Counted from the stretch's first letter, positions 1 to 5,948 are shown. The stretch: 8,773 bases of DNA from Planctomycetota bacterium (GCA_025453315.1 JALOQQ010000035.1:1-8773); one strand, 5' to 3'. A program made the numbers and translations. Notes: generated from the letters alone by a model not told the origin.

Positions 1-321
1 AAGAGAATCGTTGGGATTAATAATTATATTACTTGGCATATTGCGCATTTGATGCGGACAACGCATTGTATTGTTAAATCTTTCTCCCTTACTATGCTTA
101 TAAATACCATAGCCGTTATCACAAAAATTAACCATTCTCACTCCTACATTTACACCTAAAGAAAAAACTCCAAAAAGAATAACTAACACTAAAATAATTT
201 TTACCACTTTAAACCAGAATTCTTTAGTATTAAAAGCGGGCCACTGACAACAGCAACATTGCCCCTTGCTCTGATGGTGACTATGATGATGACCATGTTC
301 TTTGTGTTTTTGTTCTTCCAT
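1..321 (-). CDS. His/Cys-rich small membrane protein, 3' end outside window
   Basis: This minus-strand frame opens with ATG at 319-321 and stays open for 107 codons to the window edge, so the C-terminus is missing. I do not recognise the family. The first 16 residues are hydrophilic and very histidine-rich (His at 6, 9, 11-13, 15, 16). A run of four cysteines (22-25) follows, then a single hydrophobic segment at about 39-61 that should cross the membrane. After it come basic residues and a Cys-Pro-His at 88-90. The His cluster and Cys run look like metal-binding tails on the N-terminal side of the membrane, which is inference. A TATAAT at 336-341 (minus strand) lies just upstream without a clear -35 box, so the gene may also be co-transcribed with the methyltransferase 52 nt upstream. 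No Shine-Dalgarno is visible. Biased composition and a membrane segment argue that it is a real gene. Confidence 0.6.
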   Translation of the reverse strand, partial: MEEQKHKEHGHHHSHHQSKGQCCCCQWPAFNTKEFWFKVVKIILVLVILFGVFSLGVNVGVRMVNFCDNGYGIYKHSKGERFNNTMRCPHQMRNMPSNIIINPNDSL

Positions 322-373
322 AATTTTAATAATTAATTATAATATAGGCTAATTTGCCCTTTTTAATATAAAT

Positions 374-1003
374 TTACTTCTCCCCAGTTATAATCCATTT
401 ACCTCTTTCATCCAATTCTAAATTAGACTTTTTAAAATTAGCAAACAATTCTTCTATTTCTTCTTTATTATAAAAACTATGAGGCAAACCTTTTTCTGGA
501 CCATGCAGTGGCAAATAGGTGCCCAGCTCTAATTCTTCATGATCTTTGAATGTATCCCAACGCTTAGCACGCTCATAATCTGGCAGGGTAATAAAAATTT
601 TTCCGCCCGGAAGAAGTGCCTGATAAATACTGCTTATTAAATTTTCTATTTCCTTCTTTAAACCATGATGAATAGTAGAAATAGAAATAATTAAATCATA
701 AGTATTGGGCATAATCTGAAAATCAAACATATCCAAACAATGAAGAAAATTACTACTACCCAATAATTCCTTACTCATCTCGATAGCCGTCTCACTAGAA
801 TCAATTCCGGCAATTTTAAAATCCATTTTTTTTAAATAAACCAAATATTTACCAGTTCCACAACCAATATCTAGAGCACTTTTTATTCTAAAATTATTAC
901 TTTTAATAAAATGAATAAACTGGGGTAAAAGTCCTTCTTGTAAAGTGGCCCAAGCTGGACCGCCTTGTTGATAGTTTTTATAAATATTATCCCAAATAGT
1001 CAT
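374..1003 (-). CDS. class I SAM-dependent methyltransferase, substrate unknown
   Basis: The 209-residue protein has a Rossmann-type methyltransferase fold. Motif I is LDIGCGTG (residues 44-51), which binds S-adenosylmethionine. An acidic residue at the end of strand 2 (D68 in GIDSS) should hold the ribose hydroxyls. D91 sits at the motif II/III position, the strand-4 region is DLIISISTIHHG (103-114), and LLPGGKIFITLP (about 131-142) is the post-motif III segment. The length suits a stand-alone small-molecule, RNA or protein methyltransferase of the Methyltransf_11/25 type. Nothing in the sequence or neighbours identifies the substrate. The ATG at 1001-1003 has an A-rich upstream region without a good Shine-Dalgarno. 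An extended -10 promoter ends 15 nt before the start. The gene is divergent from pyrC and is followed after 52 nt by the His/Cys-rich membrane protein on the same strand. Confidence 0.9.
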   Translation of the reverse strand: MTIWDNIYKNYQQGGPAWATLQEGLLPQFIHFIKSNNFRIKSALDIGCGTGKYLVYLKKMDFKIAGIDSSETAIEMSKELLGSSNFLHCLDMFDFQIMPNTYDLIISISTIHHGLKKEIENLISSIYQALLPGGKIFITLPDYERAKRWDTFKDHEELELGTYLPLHGPEKGLPHSFYNKEEIEELFANFKKSNLELDERGKWIITGEK

Positions 1004-1018
1004 ATTATTTCTTTTTTT

Positions 1019-1027
1019 ATTATAGCA
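1019..1027 (-). promoter_or_regulatory. extended -10 promoter of the methyltransferase gene
   Basis: Read on the minus strand this is TGCTATAAT, a perfect -10 hexamer preceded by the TGn extension. No convincing -35 hexamer sits 16-18 nt upstream, which is typical of extended -10 promoters. The predicted transcript start, near 1012, gives a 5' leader of under 10 nt before the ATG at 1003. Confidence 0.5.
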
Positions 1028-1033
1028 TAAAGT

Positions 1034-1062
1034 TTGACAATTAAGCTATTTTTTAATAAGAT
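1034..1062 (+). promoter_or_regulatory. sigma70-type promoter of pyrC
   Basis: A consensus -35 box TTGACA (1034-1039) is followed after exactly 17 nt by TAAGAT (1057-1062). The predicted start near 1069 leaves a leader of about 47 nt before pyrC. The same TTGACA-N17-TAAGAT arrangement precedes lysA at 5949-5977, which supports both calls. It lies back to back with the methyltransferase promoter. Confidence 0.65.
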
Positions 1063-1115
1063 AAAAAATTCTTTTAACAATAAAATAATATTATTCACCA
1101 TAAATCAGATAAAAA

Positions 1116-2189
1116 ATGAAAGAAAAAAATGAAATCAGAAAGTATGAACAAATTATTGGTTATGATGCCCATGTTCATTTGCGCGAAGAAGATATGACGA
1201 AATTAGTTATTGGTGACACTCTACACCAATTCGGCGGCTGTCTTGCTATGACTAACTTGAAAGACCCAGCTGATAATCCTAAAAAATTAGCAGAATATTG
1301 GCGCTTCATTTTTCCATTAATATCACGGGATAGAAAATTCCAACTAGCCATGCCGCTTATGCTAACAAAAAACGTTACAGCCGAAACTATATCGCAAAGT
1401 TCTCCTTATACCAAAATAGTAAAATGGATTCCCGGTACTACCTCGACTAACTCAGAAATGGGTCTTTCTTTTTCTGATTTAGAAAAAGATTTTTCCATTT
1501 TAGAAGCTATTCAAAAAGAAAAAATGTTTTTTTCTGGACATTTTGAAAAAGCTTTTACCGACAAAGGAGCGCTTATCCCTCTTAAATATCAGGAAGAAGA
1601 GGCTTTATTCTTGGTGGAAAAAATTAGAAAAAATTTTCCGGACCTAATAATCGTATTTGAACACATTAGCTCTAAAGCCGGGGCAAAATTTTTCTTAGCT
1701 AACCTGGAAAAAATGGCTTGCACCATAACGCTACACCACCTTATTTTAAATGATTCTTACCTATATAAAAAGTATAGCGAAAAAATTAATCCCTTCTTTT
1801 ATTGCAAACCTTGCCTAAAAAGTGAAGACGATAGGAGAACAATTTTAGAATTAGCTTTTAGTGGTCTAGAAAATGTTTTTTTTGGATCCGACTCTGCACC
1901 ACATCCACTCTTTAAAAAAGAAGCTGATCCGCCAGCCGCTGGGCTTTTTTCAGCTCCCATTTTAATGGCGGCGCTAATAGAATTATTTGAACGTCATGGT
2001 AAATTACCTCTTTTAGAAAATTTTACTGCCATAAACGCTAGAAAATTTTATAACCTGGAAATACCGGAAGAAAAAATTACTTTTCTAAAAAGTAATTGGA
2101 CGATACCCGAAACTATTAGTAACGGAAATATCAGCGTCCCGGTTTTATTAGGTGGAACTGAATTAAAATGGAAGCAGAAATTCAAATAA
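1116..2189 (+). CDS. pyrC: dihydroorotase, PyrC type (E. coli-like class)
   Basis: Dihydroorotase cyclises N-carbamoyl-L-aspartate to dihydroorotate, the third step of cytosolic pyrimidine synthesis. The 357-residue protein follows the E. coli PyrC pattern (about 348 residues). It has the metal-binding HxH in DAHVHLR (H19, H21), the substrate arginine R23 in the same motif, and N47 in MTNL. The lysine to be carboxylated is K103 in KWIPGTTSTNS. Further metal ligands are H142 (GHFE) and H183 (FEHI). The catalytic Asp is D259 in GSDSAPH, with H263 following, and the AAG near 274-276 fits the substrate loop. All key residues I can align from memory are present, so an active binuclear zinc enzyme is expected. 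The ATG at 1116 has no Shine-Dalgarno; an internal ATG at 1129 is out of frame. No other pyr gene is in the window. The gene has its own promoter and a terminator shared with purH. Confidence 0.94.
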   Translation: MKEKNEIRKYEQIIGYDAHVHLREEDMTKLVIGDTLHQFGGCLAMTNLKDPADNPKKLAEYWRFIFPLISRDRKFQLAMPLMLTKNVTAETISQSSPYTKIVKWIPGTTSTNSEMGLSFSDLEKDFSILEAIQKEKMFFSGHFEKAFTDKGALIPLKYQEEEALFLVEKIRKNFPDLIIVFEHISSKAGAKFFLANLEKMACTITLHHLILNDSYLYKKYSEKINPFFYCKPCLKSEDDRRTILELAFSGLENVFFGSDSAPHPLFKKEADPPAAGLFSAPILMAALIELFERHGKLPLLENFTAINARKFYNLEIPEEKITFLKSNWTIPETISNGNISVPVLLGGTELKWKQKFK

Positions 2190-2260
2190 AATCCGCATCA
2201 AATTAATAAGCTGCTAATATTATAAAATATTTAAGCGAAAAATTAATTTCCAAAAAAAAG

Positions 2261-2290
2261 AAAGCCGTCTTTAAAAACGGCTTTTTTATT
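2261..2290. terminator. bidirectional intrinsic terminator between pyrC and purH
   Basis: An 8-bp stem (AAAGCCGT at 2261-2268 with ACGGCTTT at 2277-2284) encloses an 8-nt loop. On the plus strand the hairpin runs into a T-rich tract beginning at 2282. On the minus strand it is followed by CTTTTTTTTG. It therefore can end the convergent transcripts of pyrC and purH. Confidence 0.85.
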
Positions 2291-2330
2291 TTTATTTAAT
2301 CATATCGATTTTTAATAAATACCCTCCCTT

Positions 2331-3953
2331 TTAACGATGTAAAAATCCACGGCAGATTTTATAATCCATCATCCACAACACAACTGCTTTATTATGAGCT
2401 AATTGAATTGTATTCTTATCATTAATCGATCCGCTGGGCGCAAAAACAACTTCAATTCCGGCATTAATTAAAATTTCCAAGGCATCAGTAAAAGGAAAAA
2501 AAGAATCACTGGCAACAACCGCTCCTTTTAAATCATGGCCCGCACCTTGAGCAATATCAACTGCTAATTTAGCGGCTATTTTTCGTGAAGTTTGACCAAC
2601 ACCATTACCCAATAGCTTACCATCTTTCACAATAGTGATGGTATTACTGTTACTAGAATCATTAATGCATTTAGCCAATAATAAGTCGTCAATTTGTCTG
2701 CGGGTCAGCTCGCCATATTTAACCATCAATTCATCTTCTTCTTTTAAAATAAAATTATTAGCCGGCTGAACCATAAAATCACCACCAAAAAGTTGTTTAA
2801 AATTTGGGTGACAATCCAAACTATCTTTACCTAGTGTTGCTAAACCACCTAAAGCAGCCATGCGACATTTTCCCTTTTTTCTTTCCAGTAGAGCTGTAGC
2901 CTCTTCGGAAAAACCGGTAGCCAAAACATTGTCGAGCTTTAATTGATTGCCATCAGAAGCATAATTTAACAACAATTCGGCTCCTTCTTTTTCAATAAAA
3001 AAATTGAACAAGACCGAACCACCAAATAAAGATTCATGGTCGCCAATTAACATCTTTTTTATTACTTCACTTCTGGAATCACTAATGCCAACACCGCAAC
3101 AATTACCATGTTTTGCTCCTAGGGCAATAAAAGGCACTTTACCATAATTAACGTCAAAGGTGGCGGCGATTTTAGTAACGGTGTAAAGTAAGCGGTCAAC
3201 ATCATAACTATTATTATAGCTTGGATCATCGCCGGAAACTTTAACAATATTAGTGTGACGCAAAGGATTCTGGGGGGCTAAATTATTTTCATAAACTATG
3301 GCGGGAGTTTGAAAAGGATTCTCGCCATACTTACAAATTCGAAAAATTTCGCCGGTCAAACCCTCGTACTTTCTACCGCCTAAATATTTAGCAGAAGTCA
3401 AAGAATAATCGGCGGCTACAAATTCAGCATCAGCAGCCAATTCTCGTAAGAATACCTTCTCGTTTGGCCGACCAAGCTTTTCCCAAGCTAAAATCTTTTG
3501 CAAATGACCGGGACGAGAACAAACTAGTCGTCTTCCCTTGCCACCAGCTCGAATTAAAAGAATGCCACCAATATCAGTTTCTTTAGTAACCGACTCTTCA
3601 TTACTACCAATTCTTTTAATTTCTTCTTGCAAGGGATAGAGGCCGGAATAAACCAAATCAATATAAGGAAAACCAAGTTCTTCCATTTCCTTAACATCCT
3701 TTTCAACTCTTTGAGCTAATAAGCCAGCACCAACACCACGGGAAATTGTTAAAACACGATTGCCAAGAATTCCACCACCACCAGCAATTTGTGCAATATC
3801 CTTAACGGGCACCTTATTCTGTTTTAAGAATTTAAAAGTTCCGCCAGAAGCATAAATAGTAAATCCATTGGCGCGCAACTCAAGAGCGTCTTTGTAAACC
3901 TGTTCAGTTTTATAATAAACCGACATCAGGGCAGTCTTTCTTTTTTTTGTCAT
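2331..3953 (-). CDS. purH: PurH-family bifunctional AICAR transformylase/IMP cyclohydrolase, divergent cyclohydrolase site
   Basis: PurH makes the last two steps of IMP synthesis: formylation of AICAR with 10-formyl-THF, then ring closure. The 540 residues match the two-domain family (usually about 510-530). The N-terminal MGS-like cyclohydrolase domain (about 6-145) has YASGGT (34-39), LYP with Y106, TDIGG with D127, and K139. The transformylase domain (about 200-540) has KYGENPFQ (208-215), PSYNNSYDVD (244-253), the catalytic Lys-His pair K281-H282 in KHGNCCG, then SDSFFPF and PSGSIND near the C-terminus. The usual cyclohydrolase motif RVKTLHPKVHGG here reads RVLTISRGVGAG (66-77), so the lysine equivalent to human Lys66 is Leu68. 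The usual RYGxNPHQ reads KYGENPFQ, with Phe replacing His. The transformylase may still work; the cyclohydrolase step is doubtful (inference). The ATG at 3951-3953 has a modest AAGAAG six nt upstream. Confidence 0.88.
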   Translation of the reverse strand: MTKKRKTALMSVYYKTEQVYKDALELRANGFTIYASGGTFKFLKQNKVPVKDIAQIAGGGGILGNRVLTISRGVGAGLLAQRVEKDVKEMEELGFPYIDLVYSGLYPLQEEIKRIGSNEESVTKETDIGGILLIRAGGKGRRLVCSRPGHLQKILAWEKLGRPNEKVFLRELAADAEFVAADYSLTSAKYLGGRKYEGLTGEIFRICKYGENPFQTPAIVYENNLAPQNPLRHTNIVKVSGDDPSYNNSYDVDRLLYTVTKIAATFDVNYGKVPFIALGAKHGNCCGVGISDSRSEVIKKMLIGDHESLFGGSVLFNFFIEKEGAELLLNYASDGNQLKLDNVLATGFSEEATALLERKKGKCRMAALGGLATLGKDSLDCHPNFKQLFGGDFMVQPANNFILKEEDELMVKYGELTRRQIDDLLLAKCINDSSNSNTITIVKDGKLLGNGVGQTSRKIAAKLAVDIAQGAGHDLKGAVVASDSFFPFTDALEILINAGIEVVFAPSGSINDKNTIQLAHNKAVVLWMMDYKICRGFLHR

Positions 3954-3997
3954 GATTCTTCTTTTTTAAATTAAACAATTATTTAATTCTTTATCTG

Positions 3998-4064
3998 ATT
4001 CAATTACTATTTAAAAAGCTCAAAAATCAATTAGATAATTTAGCTATTTAATTAGTAATTGAAT
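3998..4064. repeat. 67-bp near-perfect inverted repeat upstream of purH
   Basis: Two 23-nt arms (3998-4020 and 4042-4064) are complementary at 21 of 23 positions, with single mismatches at the 13th and 19th pairs and a 21-nt loop. The left arm begins ATTCAATTACTA and the right arm ends TAGTAATTGAAT. It lies 45-111 nt upstream of the purH start, within the 266-bp gap 3954-4219. No T-tract follows on the minus strand, so it is not a usual terminator for that direction. It could be a large 5'-UTR hairpin of purH mRNA, a protein-binding palindrome, or a small palindromic insertion. A smaller palindrome, GGTT-CAAT-AACC, lies beside it at 4076-4087. No strong purH promoter was found in this gap. 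Confidence 0.8.
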
Positions 4065-4121
4065 TTTATTTGTAAGGTTCAATAACCAAGTAAACTACCA
4101 TTTTTTTACTAATCTTGTAAA

Positions 4122-4156
4122 GACTACAAAAAAAGCCGCTTTTGAAGACGGCTTTT
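4122..4156 (-). terminator. intrinsic terminator of the 4220-4651 gene
   Basis: Stem arms AAAAGCCG (4131-4138) and CGGCTTTT (4149-4156) enclose a 10-nt loop. Read on the minus strand the hairpin ends in GCGGC followed by seven T residues, a good intrinsic terminator about 60 nt after the stop of the hypothetical gene. It separates that transcript from purH, so purH needs a promoter of its own between 3954 and about 4125. Confidence 0.8.
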
Positions 4157-4219
4157 AAAAACTAAATGCTTATTATTCATAATTGTTTTGCCTAACTTAT
4201 AAAAATAAAGTTATTAATC

Positions 4220-4651
4220 CTAAGCAACTTTATCCATACATACTATTCCCTGATTATCTTGGCAAAAAAAACGAATATTAACATTATAATTAGAACTACT
4301 AACGAAAAAAGAATTACTGTCCTTTTTTTCGTAACAAGAGTCTTTTAGTTGTTCTAAAAACACTTCGGCAATTATTTGATCAAGTGTTTTGGGTAAGCTT
4401 TTTTCAGATATTAAATTAATCTTAAAAGATTCTAGAAAAAATTTACACCGATTTTTTTCTTCTTTTTCATTACCTACTTCAAGAGAGATGCCCTCACTCC
4501 CATTGCTTATGTTTAGAAGCGGAATAATTCTAATATTATCACCCGCCGAACTCATAAGGGGAGTAATTTTCACATTAACGCCCATAGCACTTAATTTTTC
4601 ACTTAATTTCCTTGATACTCTTGCTGTTCTAATGCTTTTTGTAGTTCTCAT
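4220..4651 (-). CDS. hypothetical protein, 143 residues
   Basis: I do not recognise this protein. It is soluble in character, with no signal peptide or membrane segment. The N-terminus is basic (Arg/Lys-rich to about residue 21), followed by an alternating hydrophobic stretch around NVKITPL and NIRIIPLLNIS, a charged linker EKEEKNR (about residue 61 onward), and a likely amphipathic helix around TLDQIIAEVFLEQL. Four cysteines are scattered in the second half. It has no Shine-Dalgarno at the ATG (4649-4651). Its reality is supported by context: an intrinsic terminator follows on the same strand (4122-4156), and a promoter, leader ORF and terminator-type hairpin precede it (4652-4860). A plus-strand frame overlaps it but has no such signals. 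Any regulation would act through the upstream attenuator-like leader. No function can be assigned. Confidence 0.62.
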   Translation of the reverse strand: MRTTKSIRTARVSRKLSEKLSAMGVNVKITPLMSSAGDNIRIIPLLNISNGSEGISLEVGNEKEEKNRCKFFLESFKINLISEKSLPKTLDQIIAEVFLEQLKDSCYEKKDSNSFFVSSSNYNVNIRFFCQDNQGIVCMDKVA

Positions 4652-4678
4652 GTTTATTTAATTTAAAAGGTTCGACAA

Positions 4679-4710
4679 AAAAATAAAACCGACCCCATCG
4701 AGGTCGGTTT
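4679..4710 (-). terminator. intrinsic terminator before the hypothetical gene (attenuator candidate)
   Basis: On the minus strand, AAACCGACC (4710-4702) pairs perfectly over 9 bp with GGTCGGTTT (4694-4686) around a 7-nt loop. It is followed by T, A and then seven T residues. It is the strongest GC stem of the leader and should stop transcripts from engB and from the promoter at 4832-4860. It lies only 35 nt before the ATG of the downstream gene. Its 5' arm can also pair with an upstream segment (4759-4771), so termination may be conditional. Confidence 0.85.
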
Positions 4711-4744
4711 AGTTTTATATAATGTAATCAATTATTTCTAATTA

Positions 4745-4825
4745 TTAACTATAAATAAAAACCACCCTCGAGGAAGATGCGAGTAACAATTGCAACAAAA
4801 GGGTTGTTTTTATAAATTTATTCAT
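4745..4825 (-). CDS. candidate leucine-rich leader peptide, 26 codons
   Basis: ATG at 4825-4823 opens a 26-codon frame ending in TAA (4747-4745). The peptide begins MNKFIKTT, then LLLQLLLASSS: six leucines in seven residues, using CTT, TTG, TTG, TTG, TTA and CTC. The frame overlaps hairpin arms at 4800-4811 and 4757-4768, so a ribosome pausing at the Leu run (codons 9-15, 4801-4781) would sit on or beside the first arm. The ATG lies 6 nt after a predicted -10 box, so translation would start essentially at the RNA 5' end (leaderless). By analogy with leuL-type leaders this could sense leucyl-tRNA charging, which is inference. It might instead be a chance ORF, or a short hydrophobic peptide with its own role. 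Confidence 0.45.
   Translation of the reverse strand: MNKFIKTTLLLQLLLASSSRVVFIYS
4757..4811 (-). promoter_or_regulatory. attenuator-like leader hairpin with alternative antiterminator pairing
   Basis: In the minus-strand RNA, segment 1 (4811-4800, AAAAACAACCCU) pairs with segment 2 (4768-4757, AGGGUGGUUUUU) at 11 of 12 positions. Segment 2 extended upstream (4771-4759, UCGAGGGUGGUUU) can instead pair with 4710-4698 (AAACCGACCUCGA) at 12 of 13 positions, counting one G-U. That second region contains the whole 5' arm of the terminator at 4679-4710, so the two pairings exclude each other. This gives the 1:2 / 3:4 versus 2:3 logic of amino-acid attenuators. Confidence 0.5.
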
Positions 4826-4831
4826 ATTTTT

Positions 4832-4860
4832 ATATTACTAAAATGAAAATATTTTGTCAA
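4832..4860 (-). promoter_or_regulatory. sigma70-type promoter of the leader and hypothetical gene
   Basis: On the minus strand, TTGACA (4860-4855) is followed by a 17-nt spacer and TAATAT (4837-4832). The predicted start at about 4825 coincides with the A of the leader-peptide ATG. The -35 box begins 8 nt after the engB stop codon. Confidence 0.65.
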
Positions 4861-4868
4861 ATTTATAA

Positions 4869-5456
4869 TCAACTTAACATTTCTTTTCTTAATTCATTAA
4901 TACCAACCTTATCCTTAACTGAACAAGGAATTATTTTATGACTGCCAATTATTCCCTGTATTTTTTGTAATTGCTTATTTAACTCTGATTTTTTTATTTT
5001 ATCAATTTTATTAGCCACCACAATAGTTTCTTTTTCAGCAATTTCCAAACTATGAAGCATGTCTAAATCATTTTTAGTTGGTCCGACGTTAGCATCTATA
5101 ATTAAAATTACTTTTTTTTGTTTATATTCCGAAGAAAAAAAATACCAATTAATCATATCTTCAATATAATCACGAACACTTCCTGGTAGTTTAGCGTAGC
5201 CGTATCCAGGTAAATCTACCAAATAAAAAGCCTGATTAATTAAAAATAAATTTATTTCTTGAGTACGTCCGGGATAAGAGCTGGTGCGAGCTAAGTCCTT
5301 TTGATTAACCAAAGAATTAATAACACTAGATTTACCAACATTAGAGCGACCGATTAAAGCAATCTGCGGCTTAGTATCATTTAAAATATCGGCCGGACCA
5401 GTAAGGCCACGAACAAAAACTGCGGATTTAATACTACTTGGTTTAATATTATTCAT
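4869..5456 (-). CDS. engB: ribosome biogenesis GTP-binding protein EngB/YsxC
   Basis: EngB is a cytoplasmic TRAFAC-class GTPase required for late assembly of the large ribosomal subunit. The 195-residue protein carries the full set of G motifs: G1 GRSNVGKS (36-43), G2 Thr65 in YPGRTQ, G3 DLPG (81-84) followed by YGYAKLP, G4 NKID (149-152), and G5 around SVK (179-181). The family-typical stretch from PQIALIGRSNVGKSS to YPGRTQEIN makes the call secure. The family usually has TKxD at G4, so NKID is a mild variant that keeps the guanine-specifying Asp. Length is normal. The ATG lies only 6 nt after the stop of the EamA-type gene on the same strand, and no Shine-Dalgarno is evident, so expression probably depends on that operon. 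It ends in TGA, showing that UGA is a stop here. Confidence 0.97.
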   Translation of the reverse strand: MNNIKPSSIKSAVFVRGLTGPADILNDTKPQIALIGRSNVGKSSVINSLVNQKDLARTSSYPGRTQEINLFLINQAFYLVDLPGYGYAKLPGSVRDYIEDMINWYFFSSEYKQKKVILIIDANVGPTKNDLDMLHSLEIAEKETIVVANKIDKIKKSELNKQLQKIQGIIGSHKIIPCSVKDKVGINELRKEMLS

Positions 5457-5462
5457 AATTAA

Positions 5463-5885
5463 TTATTTTAAAGAAATTATAATAGCACCACTTACCATTA
5501 GTAAAGCGCCTATCAAGGCTTTAATAGAAAAACTCTCACCCAAAAACATAATTGATAGAACTAAAACAAAAACCAAGCTTAAGCGATCAATAGCCACTAC
5601 TGGTGTGGCTTGACCATGTTTTAAAGCAAAAAAATAAAATAACCAAGATAAAGCACCGAAAATTCCCGCTAAAATAATAAATAACCAATCATTATTGGAT
5701 AAAGAGTGAAAATTAAAACCACGAAATTTCTTAAGAGAAAGACTAACTACAAATAAAAAAATAGCCATGATAATAGCTCTAATAGTTGTCGCTAGAGTTG
5801 AATCTAAATTTTTAAGACCAAGCTTGCCAACAATAGCCACTCCGGCGGCAAAAATAGCTGATAATAAAGCGTAAAAAAACCACAT
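5463..5885 (-). CDS. half-size EamA/DMT-family transporter (COG2510-like)
   Basis: The 140-residue integral membrane protein holds a single EamA repeat with about five hydrophobic segments (roughly 2-21, 29-49, 67-88, 95-115 and 119-138). Family hallmarks are the glycine-rich first helix, FALKHGQATPVVAIDRLS before helix 4, the FLGE motif (about 114-117), and a final helix with GALLMVSGAIII. Full-length drug/metabolite transporters have two such repeats (about 300 residues). Single-repeat members act as dimers, so this is probably a complete short protein rather than a truncation. The substrate is unknown. It is the first gene of a two-gene unit with engB (6-nt gap). A promoter lies at 5912-5941, divergent from that of lysA. 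Confidence 0.87.
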   Translation of the reverse strand: MWFFYALLSAIFAAGVAIVGKLGLKNLDSTLATTIRAIIMAIFLFVVSLSLKKFRGFNFHSLSNNDWLFIILAGIFGALSWLFYFFALKHGQATPVVAIDRLSLVFVLVLSIMFLGESFSIKALIGALLMVSGAIIISLK

Positions 5886-5911
5886 AAATTTATTTAATTA
5901 ATAACCCCTAT

Positions 5912-5941
5912 ATTTTAGCAGAATAATTTTTTATATTCCAA
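5912..5941 (-). promoter_or_regulatory. promoter of the EamA-engB operon
   Basis: On the minus strand TTGGAA (5941-5936) is followed after 18 nt by TAAAAT (5917-5912), which is directly preceded by the TGC extension. The predicted start near 5905 gives a leader of about 20 nt. The -35 boxes of this promoter and of the lysA promoter are only 7 nt apart. Confidence 0.55.
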
Positions 5942-5948
5942 TCATACT

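Noticed and set aside
3998..4064. Plus-strand intrinsic terminator
   Set aside because: No plus-strand gene ends nearby, the stem is almost all A-T with a 21-nt loop, and only a weak T-rich stretch follows.
4092..4121. Minus-strand purH promoter TTTACA-N18-TAGTTT with TGG extension
   Set aside because: The -10 match is poor and the spacing long. In such AT-rich DNA this is not distinguishable from chance.
4389..4661. A 90-codon plus-strand ORF opposite the 143-residue hypothetical gene
   Set aside because: It is hydrophobic in the way expected of an antisense frame. It has no promoter, ribosome site or terminator on its strand, whereas the minus-strand gene has all the flanking signals except a Shine-Dalgarno.
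4869..4871. Possible UGA-recoded genetic code given the CPR-like character
   Set aside because: engB ends at TGA exactly where the family should end, and the other genes have no in-frame TGA, so the standard bacterial code fits.
5463..5885. Truncated transporter pseudogene
   Set aside because: The single-repeat length and C-terminus match known half-size EamA proteins. The frame is intact and tightly packed against engB.
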